Of a DNA stretch of 7,241 nt, positions 5,678-7,241 are shown piece after piece. Numbering within the stretch: the first letter of the stretch is position 1; every line of letters starts with the position of its first letter. Below the pieces are notes generated by a model that saw nothing but the letters and a program-made list of their open reading frames with translations, did not search any database and was not told the DNA's origin. This stretch comes from Acidobacteriota bacterium (GTDB lineage Bacteria > Acidobacteriota > Terriglobia > Acidiferrales > UBA7541): contig PMOP01000504.1 in NCBI GenBank assembly GCA_003161495.1, positions 1 through 7,241 on the forward strand, in the 5' to 3' direction. The translations under genes and the position numbers were made by a program.

Positions 5678-6142
5678 ATGGAGCGACGATTATGGTTGGG
5701 TTGGCCGGTGCACTGGGAGGTCTCAATACCGACACTCGAACACCATTGTGGGGGCCTAGCTCGAATTTTTCTGTACGAGCGGCGGGTGAACGGCAGGTGT
5801 CCTGCTCGCGACTTCCTGGAGGAAATCGAGTCTCGCATGGTGAAACGATTCGACGGCCAGTTTCATGCTCTAACTATTTTGGGCGCAGATTATTGTAATT
5901 ATGAGAGGTTTAAGAATCTTGCCGGCGAGGGAAAACCGTTATGGGAGTTCAAAGAGCACGCCCACCGATGGTATTGTCTTCGGCAAGTAGCTCAGGGCTG
6001 CAAGGTTGTTACGATTATTCTATTTAATGGCTGGGTTAAGGAAAAAAGGGGAAAGACCGATAAGGAAAATAGGGAAATCGAAAAAGCAAAAGCGTTGTAC
6101 CAAGAATTTCTGGTTGAATCACCTGGAGGGAGACCTAGATAA
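5678..6142 (+). CDS. higB: HigB/Gp49-like toxin of a TAC module (RelE superfamily)
   Basis: A 154-residue protein whose centre and C-terminus match the phage Gp49-like/HigB family, ribosome-dependent mRNA endonucleases with a RelE fold. Visible landmarks are RDFLEEIESRMVKRF (44-58), PLWEFKEHAHRWYCLRQV (87-104), the beta-strand CKVVTIILFNGWVKEKRGKT (108-127) and the closing helix REIEKAKALYQEFL (132-145). The usual core of about 105-110 residues begins near residue 28, so the first 27 residues are an extension or a misplaced start; no in-frame ATG or GTG with a ribosome site was found nearer. A frame upstream to TTG 5627 is rejected because those bases form the promoter. The stop TAA is 13 bases before the antitoxin ATG. 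Toxin-first order is typical of HigBA. Family call is strong, start uncertain. Confidence 0.82.
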   Translation: MERRLWLGWPVHWEVSIPTLEHHCGGLARIFLYERRVNGRCPARDFLEEIESRMVKRFDGQFHALTILGADYCNYERFKNLAGEGKPLWEFKEHAHRWYCLRQVAQGCKVVTIILFNGWVKEKRGKTDKENREIEKAKALYQEFLVESPGGRPR

Positions 6143-6155
6143 CGTGGAGGAAAAT

Positions 6156-6548
6156 ATGACTCATTGGGTCAGGCAGCCGACCGCCCCAATTGATGTGGAA
6201 GTCCTGGAGGAATCTGCTTTGGCAATGGCTCAGTCTACGATTCAAAACGCCATTAACGAAGCTGGGATCACCAGGGCTGACTTGGCTCGCAAAATGGAAT
6301 GTCCGCGCTCTTTCGTTTCGCGGATGCTCAGCGGGAACCACAATCTAACGGTGAAGACCATGTCGAAGTCTTTGGCCGCGTGCGGATTCGAGGTTCGTTT
6401 TCAACGCGTCCCAATAATGTGGAACTGGGGAACGCAAGTCCCCAATCATTCCGAGGAGACCCTGCCCGCACTCGCGGGCAGTACCATGTCCATCGGGGAA
6501 CCGATGGGTGTGGTAGTGCCCGCGAGCGCGTTACATTTGGGAGGTTAG
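6156..6548 (+). CDS. higA: HigA-like XRE antitoxin with C-terminal extension
   Basis: A 130-residue protein. Residues about 25-82 form an XRE helix-turn-helix domain (INEAGITRADLARKMECP, SRMLSGNHNLTVKTMSKSL, ACGFEVRF), as in HigA antitoxins that bind the toxin and repress the operon. Beyond it is an extension of about 47 residues (84-130) with Trp89 and Trp91 in IMWNWG, then a Gly/Pro/Val-rich tail. In known chaperone-dependent antitoxins a similar hydrophobic C-terminal segment (chaperone-addiction domain) is recognised by the SecB-like partner, so this extension probably has that role. The ATG at 6156 has GGAGG five bases upstream; a GTG four codons earlier is possible. Much of the extension is encoded by a long palindrome at 6467-6530. 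The next gene begins eight bases after the TAG at 6546-6548. Confidence 0.83.
   Translation: MTHWVRQPTAPIDVEVLEESALAMAQSTIQNAINEAGITRADLARKMECPRSFVSRMLSGNHNLTVKTMSKSLAACGFEVRFQRVPIMWNWGTQVPNHSEETLPALAGSTMSIGEPMGVVVPASALHLGG
6426..6444 (+). repeat. Small stem-loop in the antitoxin extension
   Basis: TGGGGA (6426-6431) and TCCCCA (6439-6444) are perfect complements around the loop ACGCAAG. It lies 22 bases upstream of the long palindrome, within the codons for residues about 91-97. Six pairs alone could be chance; its proximity to the larger structure makes it worth recording. Confidence 0.4.
6467..6530 (+). repeat. Long imperfect palindrome with GGAA tetraloop in the 3' end of the antitoxin gene
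   Basis: The arms pair symmetrically about 6498/6499. From inside out: loop GGAA (6497-6500, a GNRA tetraloop); seven perfect pairs CCATCGG/CCGATGG (6490-6496 with 6501-6507); three consecutive G-U wobbles (6487-6489 with 6508-6510); five pairs; one G-G mismatch (6481/6516); ten perfect pairs (6471-6480 with 6517-6526); one A-C mismatch; and three more pairs. That gives 25 standard pairs plus three wobbles over 30 positions. It ends nine bases before the Shine-Dalgarno GGGAGG of the chaperone gene. An alternative hairpin, CTGCCCGC (6462-6469) with GCGGGCAG (6474-6481), competes for the left arm. It could be a regulatory RNA structure or an inserted palindromic repeat that became coding. Confidence 0.85.
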
Positions 6549-6556
6549 ATAAGCTG

Positions 6557-7051
6557 GTGGAAAAATTCATCGACTTTGCGGCCGCTGGGCGAATTGCAAC
6601 CCGGGTCGAATTGAAGGACATCCGTATTACGGATGTGTTGGCGAAGTGTGACCCGCGGGTCCAGGGACCTCTTGAACCACTACTCGATTCCGAGTGCACG
6701 ATTGTGGGCCAGGAGCAGAACCTGCTGTACATTGCGTGCAAGTATCAATTCACTGCACGCTCTTCGGAAACCAGAATTGCGGAGGCCGCAGTTAATTATC
6801 TACTCGCATATGAAGTTCAGGGAACCGAAGCTCTTGGCAATGAAGACTTGGCTGAATTTGCAAATTCTAATAGCACGCTTCATTCTTGGCCATTTTTACG
6901 CGAGTTCCTATACGGGCTGACCACGAAAATGGGATACCCTCCGTACATGCTTCCTGTGGTGCATTTCAAAGAGAAGCCAAAAGAGACGAAGGATGCGAAC
7001 CAAAAGACGGTCGCAACACCGGCGTCGACCGTTTCCGAACCGGTAGAGTAG
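6557..7051 (+). CDS. SecB-like chaperone of the TAC module
   Basis: A 164-residue protein of the SecB-like superfamily, read from GTG 6557. SecB is a tetrameric export chaperone that holds unfolded proteins; TAC versions bind the antitoxin and protect it from aggregation and proteolysis. Family features visible are the beta-strand-rich middle (residues about 15-90, ELKDIRITDVLAKCDPRV to YLLAYEVQGTEAL) and the signature FANSNSTLHSWPFLREFLYG (101-120) followed by LTTKMGYPPYMLPVVHF. The tail from 138 is charged and Thr/Pro-rich, probably disordered. GTG 6557 lies 12 bases after GGGAGG and eight after the antitoxin stop; CTG 6554 is a closer alternative. A longer frame back to ATG 6299 is rejected because it would overlap most of the antitoxin gene. 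Tight linkage behind a HigBA pair, in the order of the M. tuberculosis Rv1955-Rv1957 system, supports a TAC chaperone over a general SecB. Confidence 0.85.
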   Translation: MEKFIDFAAAGRIATRVELKDIRITDVLAKCDPRVQGPLEPLLDSECTIVGQEQNLLYIACKYQFTARSSETRIAEAAVNYLLAYEVQGTEALGNEDLAEFANSNSTLHSWPFLREFLYGLTTKMGYPPYMLPVVHFKEKPKETKDANQKTVATPASTVSEPVE

Positions 7052-7241
7052 TTCATATCGCGCGTAGGTACTCCCAGATTTGGAATGGGACCATCCGGAG
7101 TGCAGGGCTTTCCCTGAAGAAAACCAAACTGAGACACAACTGGCAGACAAAACGACTTGAAATTTCCTGCGCCCGCCCTCGAAGATCTTCGTTTGCGCCG
7201 ACCCGTTGAGCTCGCTCCTCTTATCGGAATGTATGGTCCGC
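7052..7241 (+). other. Right end of window, no convincing gene
   Basis: After the chaperone stop there are two weak stem-loops, TCCCA/TGGGA (7072-7076 with 7086-7090) and CAGGG-CTTT-CCCTG (7103-7116), without a T-run, possibly the operon end. An open frame without ATG runs from after TGA 7130-7132 to the edge. From TTG 7157 it reads KFPAPALEDLRLRRPVELAP, which could be the start of another element gene, but it lacks a ribosome site and is too short to judge. The second half of comM is not present. Confidence 0.3.

Noticed and set aside
6006..6155. Antitoxin start at ATG 6006
   Set aside because: It would overlap the toxin's conserved C-terminus; ATG 6156 has a good ribosome site and gives the usual antitoxin length.
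6299..6556. Upstream extension of the SecB-like gene to an ATG at 6299
   Set aside because: It would overlap most of the antitoxin gene in another frame and has no SecB-like residues before about 6557.
1..7241. CRISPR array or tRNA gene
   Set aside because: No regularly spaced direct repeats and no recognisable cloverleaf with a T-loop motif were found; the integration site is a protein gene, not a tRNA.

Overview
The window reads as a bacterial chromosome interrupted by a mobile element. The two host genes are a LemA-family membrane protein (minus strand, cut by the left edge) and the first two-thirds of a ComM/YifB Mg-chelatase-like AAA+ ATPase (plus strand). The host DNA is visibly GC-rich in third codon positions, while the DNA to the right is lower and more mixed. 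Protein style (short CxxC...CxxxC zinc-ribbon regulator, integrase type, host gene wording) would fit an Acidobacteriota-like soil or sediment bacterium, but this taxonomic guess rests on general resemblance only.

Layout. 1-530: lemA, with a good minus-strand promoter upstream. 531-920: divergent intergenic region. 921-1904: comM, broken at about 1893, where the family sequence RQPL(E/D) stops matching and a new stop follows. From there a serine-integrase element begins: a minus-strand large serine recombinase (1756-3432), a 58-residue basic protein overlapping its start (3395-3571), a remnant of a primase-like gene (about 3618-3790) and an XRE repressor (3833-4072). A divergent zinc-ribbon protein (4155-4739) and a small invertase/resolvase-type serine recombinase (4808-5416) lie on the plus strand. 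The right part (5627-7051) is a promoter followed by three close genes: a HigB/Gp49-like toxin, a HigA-like XRE antitoxin and a SecB-like chaperone. That is the order of a toxin-antitoxin-chaperone (TAC) module. No second comM half or attR is visible, so the element continues past 7241.

How the parts work together (inference). The large recombinase probably integrated the element into comM, with the XRE protein as the switch and the 58-residue protein as a candidate accessory factor. The TAC module would act as stability cargo, the chaperone guarding a chaperone-dependent antitoxin. Three observations deserve most attention. (1) The TAC module itself, on an element inserted in comM. (2) A 64-base, nearly continuous RNA-type palindrome (6467-6530) with a GGAA tetraloop and three G-U wobble pairs, lying in the last part of the antitoxin gene just before the chaperone start. 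(3) The large recombinase reading frame runs out of the element through the junction and ends in the antisense strand of comM, so its last roughly 46 residues depend on the integration site.
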